Source: Clostridia bacterium
GTDB lineage: Bacteria > Bacillota > Clostridia > Christensenellales > CAG-138
DNA: 36,981 bases
NCBI GenBank assembly: GCA_017541305.1
Contig: JAFXZJ010000043.1
Location: 1-36,981 of the forward strand
Direction of reading: 5' to 3'
The notes beneath the pieces are model-generated. The model was given only the letters and a program-made list of their open reading frames with translations. It was not told where the DNA came from and did not search any database. Below, piece after piece: positions 1 to 9,578 of the stretch; position 1 is the first letter of the stretch; every line of letters starts with the position of its first letter. Made by a program: the position numbers and the translations under genes.

Positions 1-1
1 C

Positions 2-1396
2 CCCGACGAGGCCTGGGCGCCCGTCGAACGCGTGAGCGCAAGACCGCGCCGCGGATCATTTGCTTTTCCGCCGGCGGCAAAGGTTTGGACGGGGGCGATC
101 ACGGCCGCGCTTGCCTTTATGCTGTTTCTGGTATTCACGCCTCCCGGCAGAGCGCTTGCCGAAGCCGCCATACAGACCGCCGAAAAGACTTATCACGCCA
201 TAAACAGGATCGTCGACGCCCGAAAGCCCGTTCACACCGAGGATCCCGTTTCGGGATCGCTGTTCCCGCTTGAGCCCACGCCGGCGACAACGCCCGAGCC
301 CGCATCCGCGGCGCCCACGGCCGCTGCCACTCCCGAGCCCACAAAAGCGCCTACGCCCGAGCCCGCGCTTACCGAAGCGCCGACAGCCGCGCCCACAGCC
401 GCGCCCACAGCCGAGCCGACAGCCGCGCCGACACCCGAGCCCACACCCGAGCCCACATCGGCGCCCACGCCCAAGCCCTCGCACACCTGCGGCGAGCCCG
501 GCTGCACGGACGGAACGAGCGGCGGATATCCCTGCTGCATGATCGGAGGCGCGCTGCATATCTGCGAAGCGAACTTCCCCGACGCCGCATTCAGGGCCCA
601 TATCGCCTTGTTATGCGATGCGGATCACGACGGCGCGCTTGGCAGGGCGGAGCTTGACGATATCACCGATCTTATCGTTGAAAACCAAGGCATCTCATCA
701 CTTAAGGGCGTCGGCTTCTTCACAAAGCTTTCGCATTTAAGCTGCGGCGGCAACCCCATTGATTCCATCGACCTGAAATCCCTGAGCGAGCTGCGCGTGC
801 TGCACTGCGACAACTGCGCGATCACAAGGCTCGATCTGCGGGTGCAGCGGAAGCTTGACTTGCTCACCTGCTCGCACAATCCCCTGAAGCGCCTGATCCT
901 GCCCGAGACCGATTCGCTCACCCTGCTCGACTGCTCGGACTGCCGCCTGACCTCGCTTACGGCGCTTTCGGCAGGTCTCGACGAGCTGGACTGCTCGAAC
1001 AACATGATCGAGGTGCTTTCCGTCAAGCTCACCTCGCGCTTTGACAGGCTGGATATCCGCTTCAACCGCATAAAGGCCCTCACCCTGTATCCTTTGGGCG
1101 GTGAAAACTATGACGGGATCCAGCGCTATTACCGCCTTTCCCCGCAGAGCGCCGGATCCATCGCCTTTACCGAAGGCGAAGGGTACTGCGAATTCGACCT
1201 TGCCTCCTTCATCGGCGGCGGCCTGCACGCGAATATCACCGAGGTGTGGGGCGTGATGGCCGACGGCTCGGAGGTCAGGGCCAATTATCACGGACGAAAG
1301 GGCATCGCGAGATTTGAGGAGATCCCCTTAAGCCTTAGGTATTGCTTCGATACCGGAGCGGGCATGATGGAAATAAGCATTGAAGTTGACCTATAA
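2..1396 (+). CDS. Membrane-anchored LRR protein, 5' end outside window
   Basis: The frame is open from base 2, so the gene very likely starts upstream; the first internal start is GTG 32. A short charged stretch precedes one hydrophobic segment (about bases 86-143), then a polar region, a Pro/Thr/Glu-rich linker (about 270-480, PTPEP/PTAAP units), a Cys-rich stretch (CGEPGCTDG, then CC), an EF-hand-like DADHDG segment and LRRs of the LxxLxCxxN type (about 650-1080). A beta-rich tail follows. The order suggests a protein with its N-terminus in the cytoplasm and its LRR ectodomain outside. No dockerin is present, unlike the next four genes. It ends 20 bp before the next start, so it is probably in the same operon. 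The N-terminal part could be a regulatory (for example anti-sigma) domain, but that lies outside the window. Confidence 0.75.
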   Translation, partial: PDEAWAPVERVSARPRRGSFAFPPAAKVWTGAITAALAFMLFLVFTPPGRALAEAAIQTAEKTYHAINRIVDARKPVHTEDPVSGSLFPLEPTPATTPEPASAAPTAAATPEPTKAPTPEPALTEAPTAAPTAAPTAEPTAAPTPEPTPEPTSAPTPKPSHTCGEPGCTDGTSGGYPCCMIGGALHICEANFPDAAFRAHIALLCDADHDGALGRAELDDITDLIVENQGISSLKGVGFFTKLSHLSCGGNPIDSIDLKSLSELRVLHCDNCAITRLDLRVQRKLDLLTCSHNPLKRLILPETDSLTLLDCSDCRLTSLTALSAGLDELDCSNNMIEVLSVKLTSRFDRLDIRFNRIKALTLYPLGGENYDGIQRYYRLSPQSAGSIAFTEGEGYCEFDLASFIGGGLHANITEVWGVMADGSEVRANYHGRKGIARFEEIPLSLRYCFDTGAGMMEISIEVDL

Positions 1397-1416
1397 ACCA
1401 CCGAATGGAGCAAATT

Positions 1417-3849
1417 ATGAAAAGATTTACTGCACTGATGCTTGCGGCGCTTATGGCGCTGGCCTGCATTCCCGCCCTTGCGGAGCTTGTGCCCGCAGAC
1501 GTTCCCGACGGCTATGACGCGCACGATTATTCAAAGCTGCTGGCCTTTATGGAGACGCCCTGTTATGACGGAATAAAGAACGGCGAGGATCTGTGCGAAA
1601 ATTACGACCCTCTCGATCCTCTCACCTGGACCTGCGCCGAGTGGACGGAGGAGGAGCCCAAAAAGCTTGCCTCGTTCAACGTTGGCAATTGGGGCGGGCT
1701 GCTTGGCGTCATCGACCTTGAGGACTGCACGGAGCTTACCGAGCTGCGCTGCAGCGGCAATCCCATAAGCGGCGTGAACGTGAACGGCTGCGTATCGCTC
1801 AAGGTGCTCGAGGCGCAGTGCGACAGCCTGGTTTCCTGCGGATTCGAGGACTGCGCGAAGCTGGAAGTGCTGCGATACGGCTTTGCCGGAGCGGGGAGCC
1901 TGGACCTTACGCCTTACAGGCGCCTGAGGATCGTTGAAATAAGCCCTCACTGCCTGAGCGGGCTGACGCTCGGCAGTCATCCCCTGCTTGAAAAGCTCAG
2001 TTTCGGCTATAACGATATCGCTTCGATCGACGTTTCGGGATGCCCCGTGCTGCAGAGGCTGGAATGCGCGGGCAACAAGCTTGCCTGCCTCGATACCGCC
2101 GCCTGCCGCGCGCTGAAATATCTTGACTGCAGCCATAACGAGCTTGAATCGCTTGAGATATACCGTGAGGATTCGTGCATCGAGACGGTGAACTGCACGT
2201 ACAACAGGCTGCCCGGCGTCGATTTTTCCGGGACCATGCTTATGCCTCGCGTGATAAACGTCGAAGGCATGGGCTTTGCGGGCTGTGCTTCAAGCATCTA
2301 TTCATACGGCACGCGGGCGGTTCAGGCGACTCCCGCGGAGGGCTGGCAGATGTCTTGCTGGATCAACGGCGCGGGACAGATTTTTTCACACAACGAGTAT
2401 TATTCGGGCCCGAACATGACGGGCGAGCTGACCGCCGTATTCGAAAAGACTCACCTTGCCGGCGACGCCGACGGGAACGACTCGATCGACACCGCCGACG
2501 CACTTATGGTGCTCCGCTGGGCGCTTTATTTGGAGGATATGCCCGCGAACGCATGCGAATACTGCGATATGGACGGCAATGAAGAGATCGATACCACCGA
2601 CGCCCTGCTGATACTGCGAATGGCGATGGGGATAGGCAGAAAAAGCGGAACGCGCACCTTATACAACGGGCACGACGTGCAGAAGCTTGCCGCCTTCTTC
2701 GAACAGGAGGATGAGAACGGCGTCAAGAACGGTGAAAAGCTCTTTGTGGATTACGACCCTCTCGATCCCGCCTCGTGGGAAGGCAAATGCGTGGGTGAGT
2801 ATGGAGAAGTTTGCGACGTGATCGAATGGAATGAGGACGGCTCGCTGCGGGCTGTCAACGTGCTGTTTGCCGACGCCGTGGGCGAGCTGGAGCTTGACGG
2901 CTGTGAAGCGCTTGAGGTGCTGCACTGCCATAACAACCGTCTCACCCGCCTGAGCGTGCGCGGCTGCGGGGAGCTGACCTATATCAAGGCTCAGCACAAC
3001 GAGCTGACAAGCGTCGATCTTAACGGGCCGGTGCACGTATTCTATCTTATGCTCAACGACAACCGGCTGACTTCGATAGATTTTGCCGGCTTCGGGCACG
3101 GGCTGAACTACTTTGATCTTTCCGACAATCTTTTGACCGAGCTGGATCTGACCGGCATGGAGTATCTGGACGGTTTCGCCTGCAGGAACAATCTGCTCAC
3201 CTCGCTCACCGTTCCCCCGGAGTGCGAATATCTGAACGGATTCAGCTGCGACGGCAACGCGCTCACCGAGCTTAACTGTGAGATCGAAACGACGGGCACA
3301 ATAACCTGCTCGAACAATCCCTTAACGAAGCTCGATCTTTCCGGCACCGATCTTGGGTACTTCGATATAAGGAACTGCCCCCTGACCGAGCTTAAGCTGA
3401 AGGCGTTTGGCTGCGCCGTAGATCTTAAAAGCGCGGGGCACGGCACGATCGGCGCATACTTGAGGGACGTGCCGTGGACTTTTGAGGAGGATCACGGCGA
3501 GGACCTGACCCTTACCGTATATGCACGCCCCGAATACGGCTGGCAGCTTGACGCGTGGACAGACGAGAACGGCTATTGGGCGTATTTCTATGAGGAGAGC
3601 GATATCTGGGTGAACGATCCCGCCCCCAAGACGCTGACCGCCGTGTTCGAGCCCGCGGGCTTTACGCCCGGCGACGCCGATGAAAACGGCGCGGTCGATA
3701 CCACCGACGCGCTGCTCGTGCTGAGAGCCGCAATGGGTATCGAGGGGGATCAGGCCGCTTTGCTTGAGACCTGCGACATGGATCGAAACAACATGATCGA
3801 AACCGCCGACGCGCTGATGATACTGAGACGCGCGCTGGGGATATCATAA
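1417..3849 (+). CDS. Secreted LRR protein with two LRR-dockerin halves (810 aa)
   Basis: ATG 1417 is preferred to in-frame ATG 1405 because GGAG (1407-1410) sits 6 nt upstream and the protein then begins with a clean signal peptide (MKRFTALMLAALMALACIPALA). The protein is two versions of one plan. Each half has a cap module (FMETPCYDGIKNGEDL / FFEQEDENGVKNGEKL, then YDPLDP), LRRs of the LxxLxCxxN type, a short beta module (TAVFE) and a type I dockerin with two Ca-binding loops of DxDxNxxxD type. The dockerins lie near bases 2461-2637 (DADGNDSID, DMDGNEEID) and 3670-3846 (DADENGAVD, DMDRNNMIE). Dockerins bind cohesin modules, so it is probably displayed in or on a cohesin-bearing surface complex. 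No catalytic domain is visible. An internal dockerin followed by a second full unit suggests fusion of duplicated genes. Confidence 0.85.
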   Translation: MKRFTALMLAALMALACIPALAELVPADVPDGYDAHDYSKLLAFMETPCYDGIKNGEDLCENYDPLDPLTWTCAEWTEEEPKKLASFNVGNWGGLLGVIDLEDCTELTELRCSGNPISGVNVNGCVSLKVLEAQCDSLVSCGFEDCAKLEVLRYGFAGAGSLDLTPYRRLRIVEISPHCLSGLTLGSHPLLEKLSFGYNDIASIDVSGCPVLQRLECAGNKLACLDTAACRALKYLDCSHNELESLEIYREDSCIETVNCTYNRLPGVDFSGTMLMPRVINVEGMGFAGCASSIYSYGTRAVQATPAEGWQMSCWINGAGQIFSHNEYYSGPNMTGELTAVFEKTHLAGDADGNDSIDTADALMVLRWALYLEDMPANACEYCDMDGNEEIDTTDALLILRMAMGIGRKSGTRTLYNGHDVQKLAAFFEQEDENGVKNGEKLFVDYDPLDPASWEGKCVGEYGEVCDVIEWNEDGSLRAVNVLFADAVGELELDGCEALEVLHCHNNRLTRLSVRGCGELTYIKAQHNELTSVDLNGPVHVFYLMLNDNRLTSIDFAGFGHGLNYFDLSDNLLTELDLTGMEYLDGFACRNNLLTSLTVPPECEYLNGFSCDGNALTELNCEIETTGTITCSNNPLTKLDLSGTDLGYFDIRNCPLTELKLKAFGCAVDLKSAGHGTIGAYLRDVPWTFEEDHGEDLTLTVYARPEYGWQLDAWTDENGYWAYFYEESDIWVNDPAPKTLTAVFEPAGFTPGDADENGAVDTTDALLVLRAAMGIEGDQAALLETCDMDRNNMIETADALMILRRALGIS

Positions 3850-3880
3850 AACTCACGATAATATAAGGAGGATACTACCT

Positions 3881-5329
3881 ATGTTCAAACGTTTTTCCGC
3901 CGTGCTGATCGCGGCGATGATGCTCCTGCTCGCGGCCGCGCCCGCGCTTGCAAAAACGGAAACGCCGCAGGCTGTGCATATCGGGGAGCGCCGTTCCGTC
4001 GAGGCCCGCGCCGCGCATGAAAATAAAGATAATGGGATGACCGTAAGGGATGCGTACTTCGGGGGCGATTACTATACCGTATTGAGCTTCCTTGAATCCC
4101 GCGACTCGGACGGAGTGAAGCACGGTTACAAGATCAATCCCGACTATGACAGCGACGATCCCGAAACATGGTACTCGATAGAGTATAACGAGGAAGAGGA
4201 CGAGTATTATGTGACCAAAGGCTTCACTCTTTGGGCTCAAAGCGGAGGATACTGGCATCTCGATTGGTGTAATATCAAAGGAATGGGCTTTGAAGGCACG
4301 CTTAACCTCAAGGACTGCGAGTTCCTTGAGTTCTTGGATTGTTCCGATAACGACTTGACTTCTGTCAAAATATCGAATTGCCAAAAGCTATCCCAGCTCG
4401 ATTGCTCCTGCAATCGCATCACCTCCATTGAAGGCCTCTCCGGATGCTCTGAGCTTACTTATTTGGACTGCAGCAACTGCAATATTACGGGACCGATAAA
4501 CTTCGGCGCGAAATTCAAGCTGGTTTATATGGACCTCTCGAACAACAACTTGGAAGAGCTGGATGTTTACAGCTTTTTTAAGGCGCTCAAATACCTGTTC
4601 TGTGATAATAACGCGCTTAGATCGCTGAGATTTCATGACTGCCCCGCACTGATGCTGGTATCTGCCGGCGGAAACGAACTGACCGACGTGTCGTTCTCAT
4701 ACACCACAGCGATACGGTTCCTTGATCTAAGAGATAATGCTTTGACGCACATTAACTTATCAAGCCTTGCTTCGCTTCAATCGCTCGATCTCATCGGCAA
4801 TGAGCTGACCGAGATGGATCTATCTGCAAATACCGAGCTTGAAGAAGTAGGGCTCCTTGACAATCCGCTCACCGAGATCGATCTTTCGAACTGCCCTTTG
4901 ATCCCCCGGGACATGATAAAGAGCGAGGGTAACGGGACCGTCGGATACCTGTATTATCAGGAATATAACGAAAACGGCGACGTCGCGAACGTCGTGGAGC
5001 TTGCCGCCGCTTATCCCGGAGACGGAGAGCGATTCGCGGGTTGGTACGGCGAAGACGGCACGCCGCTGTACTTCGATCCCGAGTTCGACTTAAGCGAATG
5101 CGGCGAAGCGCAGTTGACGGCAAGGTTCGGCGAACCCGGATCGATCCCCGGCGACGCGGACGGCAACGGCATAGTGGACACCACCGACGCGCTGCTGGTG
5201 CTGAGAGCCGCGCTCAATATCGACGGCGACCCGGCCGCGCTGCTTTCGAACTGCGACATGGACGGGAACGGGATCATAGACACCACCGACGCGCTGCTGA
5301 TATTAAGGCTTGCGCTCGGGATATCATAA
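3881..5329 (+). CDS. Secreted LRR-dockerin protein (482 aa)
   Basis: ATG 3881 follows AAGGAGG (3865-3871). A signal peptide (MFKRFSAVLIAAMMLLLAAA, then PALA) precedes a cap module (FLESRDSDGVKHGYKINPDY, then PETWY), about ten LxxLDCSxN-type LRRs, a short InlB-like beta module (ERFAGWYGEDG to LTARFG) and a C-terminal type I dockerin at about bases 5150-5326 (DADGNGIVD, DMDGNGIID). It is a close paralogue of the gene at 8111 and shares its signal-peptide coding sequence almost exactly with the gene at 5360. The role is inferred to be protein-protein binding at the cell surface with attachment through cohesin; no enzyme domain is visible. The 31-bp spacer upstream and the one before the next gene are near copies of each other, which points to tandem duplication. 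Confidence 0.87.
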   Translation: MFKRFSAVLIAAMMLLLAAAPALAKTETPQAVHIGERRSVEARAAHENKDNGMTVRDAYFGGDYYTVLSFLESRDSDGVKHGYKINPDYDSDDPETWYSIEYNEEEDEYYVTKGFTLWAQSGGYWHLDWCNIKGMGFEGTLNLKDCEFLEFLDCSDNDLTSVKISNCQKLSQLDCSCNRITSIEGLSGCSELTYLDCSNCNITGPINFGAKFKLVYMDLSNNNLEELDVYSFFKALKYLFCDNNALRSLRFHDCPALMLVSAGGNELTDVSFSYTTAIRFLDLRDNALTHINLSSLASLQSLDLIGNELTEMDLSANTELEEVGLLDNPLTEIDLSNCPLIPRDMIKSEGNGTVGYLYYQEYNENGDVANVVELAAAYPGDGERFAGWYGEDGTPLYFDPEFDLSECGEAQLTARFGEPGSIPGDADGNGIVDTTDALLVLRAALNIDGDPAALLSNCDMDGNGIIDTTDALLILRLALGIS

Positions 5330-5359
5330 AACACACGATAACAAAGGAGAATAATACTT

Positions 5360-8080
5360 ATGTTCAAACGCTTTTCCGCCGTGCTGATCGCGGCGATGAT
5401 GCTCATGCTAGCGGCTGTGCCCGCGCTTGCTTTCGGCTGGTCTCCGAGCGAAGTCGTTTCCGGCGTCTGCGGAGAAAACCTGACCTGGACGCTCAATACC
5501 GATACCGGCGCGCTCACCGTATCCGGCACGGGCGAAATGGACAATTACAGCGGCTATAACCAACCCTGGGGAAGCTATATGAGCAGCATCACATCCCTGA
5601 CGGTGGAAGAAGGTGTTTCGAGCATTGGGAAATGCGCGTTCTACGAATGCTCGTCGCTCAGATCCGCCGTGATAGGCGCTGGCGTGACCAGGATCGGCGA
5701 TTCCTGCTTCGCATACTGCTCCTCGCTTGCTTCCGTAAACATACCCGATGGCGTTACGACCATGGAAAGGTGGGTCTTCTACAGCTGCGAATCCTTGACC
5801 GGTATTGAGCTGCCGGACAGCGTTACGGAAATAGGGACCGACGCTTTTCACAGCTGCAATGCTCTTCGGGCTCTCAGGCTCAGCGAAAACCTCCTTTCGA
5901 TCAAGCGGAACGCGTTCAGCTTCTGCCGCTCGCTCAGCTCGGTCACGATACCCGCGTCGGTCACGGCGATAGGCGACACGGCGTTCCGCTGCTGCAGCAC
6001 GCTGACCTCCGCCGAGTTTCGCGGCGAGCCTCCGACGTCGTTCGGCAATAACGTATTCGAGCTCTGCGGCGAGGGTTTTGCGATCGTTTACGATCCTGCT
6101 TTTGCTTCTTCATGGGCTCCGAACGGAGAGACCGAATGGAACGGATATCCCCTCGTCACGGTCGAAAGCATCACCGGAGGAGCCCTGGGCGATAACCTCT
6201 TCTGGAATTTGAATGCTGCGACCGGCGTCCTCTCGATCACCGGCGATGGCGAGATGGCCGGGTTCGATCACGCTCCGTGGGAAAGCTTTTCGGACAGCAT
6301 TATCAACGTGATCATAGGCCAGGGGGTCACGAGCATATCGGATTCCGCCTTCCGCGGCCTGCCCGTGCTCACGGCCCTGACCGCTCCCGCAAGCGTCGTT
6401 TCGATAGGCGATTCCGCGTTCAGGGATTGCGTCAAGCTCGACAGCTGCCGGGCCCCGGGCGTCACGTTGATAGGCGATCACGCCTTCCGCGGCTGTTCCG
6501 CCCTTTCAAGCACGAGCTTCGGCGAGCTCACATCGATCGGCGATTATGCCTTCAGCGGATGTGACAGTATCACGGGCTTCGGCAAGGACAGCGTGACGTC
6601 CCTCGGCGTCGGCGTATTCAAGGACTGCGCCTCGTTGGAGATGATCACGATAGGGGACGCATTGACCGTCATCCCCGATTCTGCCTTTGAAGACTGCCCC
6701 GAGCTGCGCCGGATCAATTTCGGCAGCGGTGTGACCCGCATAGGGACCCGCGCATTCGCGCGAACCGCGCTGAGCGTCGTCGAGATCCCCTCCGGTGTTG
6801 CCTCCATTGCGTCCGGTGCGTTTGCCGATTGCCCCTGGCTCACAACTCTTGTGTTTGCAGGCGGTCCGCCGTCCTCAGTGGGCAGCGGCGTCTTCGCAGG
6901 AGCATACCCCAAGCTTTCGGCGGTTTACAAGCCCGGGAACGCCTCGGCATGGAGCTCATTCGGAAGCGCCTGGCAGGGCTGCGGCCTCGTCAGTGAGAGC
7001 ATGCTCTCCTATGGCGACAGCGATGGAGGCGCAAGCTACGTCATAAACCGCTCCACCGGCGTCATGACCGTATATACCGATGGATATGACTGTAATATAT
7101 CCCAGCGTCCGGGCTTCGTGATGCCCTGGCAGAATCAAAAGGACAATGTGACCGAAATGGTTTTCGGCAAGGGCGTGACCGGCGTCGGCCAGTACGTATT
7201 CCAGGATTTCACAAAATTAACTGAGGTCAAGCTGCACGACGGCTTCAAGTCGATCAGCGACGGCGCCTTTCAGGGATGCTCCCGCTTAAGCAGCATCACT
7301 CTTCCCGAGGGTCTTCTAAGTCTGGGCGTATCCGTTTTCAGGGACTGCACTTCTCTCACTTCGGTCGTGATACCCGACAGCGTGACCGATTGCGGAAGCT
7401 ATGCGTACTGCGGCTGCACCTCCCTGACCTCGGCGGTCGTAGGCCGCGGGGCGCTCGTTGGCAACGGGATCGTTTGGCTGCCCGACGGGATATTCAAATA
7501 CTGCACGTCCCTTACTTCCGTCACACTGCCGGATAACCTTGAGATAATCGGTATGACGGCGTTCTTCGGCTGCACCTCGCTTGAGTCGATAACCGTACCC
7601 AAGAGCGTCCGCATTTTAAGACAGGACGCGTTCATGAACTGCACCGCGCTCAAATCGATCACTCTGCCCGCGGCCCTGACGACCATTGAGCATTCTGTGT
7701 TCAAAAACTGCACTAAGCTCACCTCCATCATATTTGATGGCATGCCCCCGGCAGAGGTCGGGCTTGAACCGTTCGCTGACTGCAATTCCGCGCTCACGCT
7801 CTATTATTACGAAAACTGCGTATCCGGTTGGTCGCCCAACGGCGAAACGACCTGGCAGGGCCGCCCCATAGTGATGATCGGCGGGGCCGCTCCGGGCTCC
7901 TGCGACGCCGACTGCAACGGCGCTGTCGACACCACCGACGCGCTGATCGTGCTGAGAGCCGCGCTGGGCATCGAGGGCGATCCCCAAGCTCTGCTCACCG
8001 TCTGCGACGCGGACGCAAACGGCGTTATCGACACCACCGACGCGCTGATCATACTGCGCATGTCGCTGGGGATAGAATAA
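5360..8080 (+). CDS. BspA-like LRR_5 protein with dockerin (906 aa)
   Basis: ATG 5360 follows AAAGGAG. The signal peptide (MFKRFSAVLIAAMMLMLAA, then VPALA) matches the preceding gene. Three modules follow, starting near residues 30, 270 and 546. The first two open with a G.NL.W.L...TG.L.I.G.GEM segment and the third with a looser version. Each continues with BspA/TpLRR-type repeats (AFxxCxxLxxIxIPxxVxxIGxxAF) and closes with a W.PNGET.W.G.PLV-like cap or a related form. A type I dockerin ends the protein (about bases 7900-8077; DADCNGAVD, DADANGVID). BspA-like LRR proteins are known as surface adhesins in oral and gut bacteria and protists, so adhesion is the likely role. It sits between two LRR-dockerin paralogues of a different LRR class. 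Confidence 0.88.
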   Translation: MFKRFSAVLIAAMMLMLAAVPALAFGWSPSEVVSGVCGENLTWTLNTDTGALTVSGTGEMDNYSGYNQPWGSYMSSITSLTVEEGVSSIGKCAFYECSSLRSAVIGAGVTRIGDSCFAYCSSLASVNIPDGVTTMERWVFYSCESLTGIELPDSVTEIGTDAFHSCNALRALRLSENLLSIKRNAFSFCRSLSSVTIPASVTAIGDTAFRCCSTLTSAEFRGEPPTSFGNNVFELCGEGFAIVYDPAFASSWAPNGETEWNGYPLVTVESITGGALGDNLFWNLNAATGVLSITGDGEMAGFDHAPWESFSDSIINVIIGQGVTSISDSAFRGLPVLTALTAPASVVSIGDSAFRDCVKLDSCRAPGVTLIGDHAFRGCSALSSTSFGELTSIGDYAFSGCDSITGFGKDSVTSLGVGVFKDCASLEMITIGDALTVIPDSAFEDCPELRRINFGSGVTRIGTRAFARTALSVVEIPSGVASIASGAFADCPWLTTLVFAGGPPSSVGSGVFAGAYPKLSAVYKPGNASAWSSFGSAWQGCGLVSESMLSYGDSDGGASYVINRSTGVMTVYTDGYDCNISQRPGFVMPWQNQKDNVTEMVFGKGVTGVGQYVFQDFTKLTEVKLHDGFKSISDGAFQGCSRLSSITLPEGLLSLGVSVFRDCTSLTSVVIPDSVTDCGSYAYCGCTSLTSAVVGRGALVGNGIVWLPDGIFKYCTSLTSVTLPDNLEIIGMTAFFGCTSLESITVPKSVRILRQDAFMNCTALKSITLPAALTTIEHSVFKNCTKLTSIIFDGMPPAEVGLEPFADCNSALTLYYYENCVSGWSPNGETTWQGRPIVMIGGAAPGSCDADCNGAVDTTDALIVLRAALGIEGDPQALLTVCDADANGVIDTTDALIILRMSLGIE

Positions 8081-8110
8081 AAAATAGTATTGTATAGGAG
8101 GGATCTTACC

Positions 8111-9547
8111 ATGCTGAAACGAATTATCTCATTGGCTGTCATTCTGTTCATGCTTTCCGCGCTCGCGCCGCTGGCGCTGGCTGAGGAGGCAGCACCGTCG
8201 GCCGCTGCTCACAGCGTGCGTCGTGAGCTTAAAACCGACGTCCCGAATTTCAAGGGTCCGGGTATGTCCATAACGGATCATTACAGCGAGCATGATATTT
8301 ACAAAGTTTACTATTTCCTTCTGTTCGACGACGGGTCCGGAATCACAAACGGGCAAAAGATCAACCCCGATTACGATCCTGTGGATCCCGACACCTGGTA
8401 CGCCGTCGAATATGACGAGGAAGAACAAGCATATTATGTGTATCAGGGCTTCACCTTCTGGTATGAGGAGAACGGCTGCTGGTATCTCGACTGGTGCAAT
8501 ATCAACAGCCTTGATCTTTACGGTCAACTGGATCTGCAAGACTGCGATCACCTTGAGTTCTTAAGCTGTGAGAGCAACTATATCGGCGATCTTAACGTGT
8601 CCGGATGTGATAATTTGACCGAGATCTGGTGCTCCCACAACTGGATAGATGTTCTCCGTATATCCGGCTGCAGCTCCCTGCAGTTTTTGGACTGCAGCTA
8701 TAACTGTCTGTCAAACCCCGATGTGTCCAACAACAGCTCGCTGATCTATCTTGACGTGTCCGAAAACTTTCTGGGCGCGTTGACCGTATCGAATTCCTCC
8801 GCACTGCAGTATCTGTTCTGTGACGCCTGCGCTCTCGAACGGCTGACGGTAAACAATTGTCCCTCTCTCCTGCAGCTTTCCGCAGACAGCAACGAGCTGG
8901 TTTCCGTCAGAATTTCGGGATCCGATTCGCTCCTTTACCTGTCCGCAGAAAACAATCTTCTGACAAGCATGGACGTATCGCGTTTCACAGGGCTCAAGTA
9001 TCTTGATCTCAACAATAATGCGCTGTCCGCCGTCGATCTCTCCGCCAACGCCGAGCTTATGGCCATAGGCCTGCTTGACAACCCGCTCGGCGAGATCGAT
9101 CTTTCCAATTGCCCGCTGATCCCCCGAAACACGATAAAGGCCGCCGGAAACGGTACAGTCGGCTATCTGTATACCGAACAGTATGATGAGGACGGCAATA
9201 CGACGGCTGTCTATGAGCTTGCCAAGGCCCGTCCTCTCGGGGATGAGCACTTCATTGGCTGGTACGGCGCAGACGGCGCTCTGCTTTCCGCAGTTCCCGA
9301 GCTGGCTCTCGGCTCCTGCACGGAAACCGAGCTCACTGCAAGGTTCGGTCCCGCCGAGCTCCTTCCCGGCGACGCCGATGCGAACGGCATGATCGACACC
9401 GCCGACGCGCTGATAGTGCTCCGCGCCGCGCTGGGCATCGAAGGCGATCCCGAAGCCCTGCTTGCAAACTGCGATATGGATCAAAACGGCGTTATCGACA
9501 CCACCGACGCGCTGATCATACTGAGGCTTGCGCTGGGGATCGAATAA
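8111..9547 (+). CDS. Secreted LRR-dockerin protein (478 aa)
   Basis: ATG 8111 is chosen over upstream in-frame codons because TAGGAGG (8096-8102) lies 8 nt before it and the protein then starts with a signal peptide (MLKRIISLAVILFMLSALAP, then LALA). The architecture matches the gene at 3881: cap module (DGSGITNGQKINPDYDPVDP), LRRs of LxxLxCSxN type, the conserved SNCPLIPR segment, an InlB-like beta module (EHFIGWYGADG to LTARFG) and a C-terminal type I dockerin (about 9368-9544; DADANGMID, DMDQNGVID). It is the last gene of the apparent LRR operon. No clear intrinsic terminator follows before the next promoter at 9579, so readthrough is possible. Surface binding protein by inference. Confidence 0.87.
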   Translation: MLKRIISLAVILFMLSALAPLALAEEAAPSAAAHSVRRELKTDVPNFKGPGMSITDHYSEHDIYKVYYFLLFDDGSGITNGQKINPDYDPVDPDTWYAVEYDEEEQAYYVYQGFTFWYEENGCWYLDWCNINSLDLYGQLDLQDCDHLEFLSCESNYIGDLNVSGCDNLTEIWCSHNWIDVLRISGCSSLQFLDCSYNCLSNPDVSNNSSLIYLDVSENFLGALTVSNSSALQYLFCDACALERLTVNNCPSLLQLSADSNELVSVRISGSDSLLYLSAENNLLTSMDVSRFTGLKYLDLNNNALSAVDLSANAELMAIGLLDNPLGEIDLSNCPLIPRNTIKAAGNGTVGYLYTEQYDEDGNTTAVYELAKARPLGDEHFIGWYGADGALLSAVPELALGSCTETELTARFGPAELLPGDADANGMIDTADALIVLRAALGIEGDPEALLANCDMDQNGVIDTTDALIILRLALGIE

Positions 9548-9578
9548 GCATCCGCATCAAAGGAGGGCCTCGTTTCAT

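Noticed and set aside
230-480. The CCCGAGCCC/GCGCCCACA-rich stretch looked like a possible short-spacer repeat array
   Set aside because: The units follow codon periodicity and encode a Pro/Thr/Glu linker; there are no unique spacers, so it is not a CRISPR array.
8090-8110. Earlier start for the LRR-dockerin gene at 8111
   Set aside because: The upstream codons overlap the TAGGAGG ribosome site and would place extra charged residues before the signal peptide.
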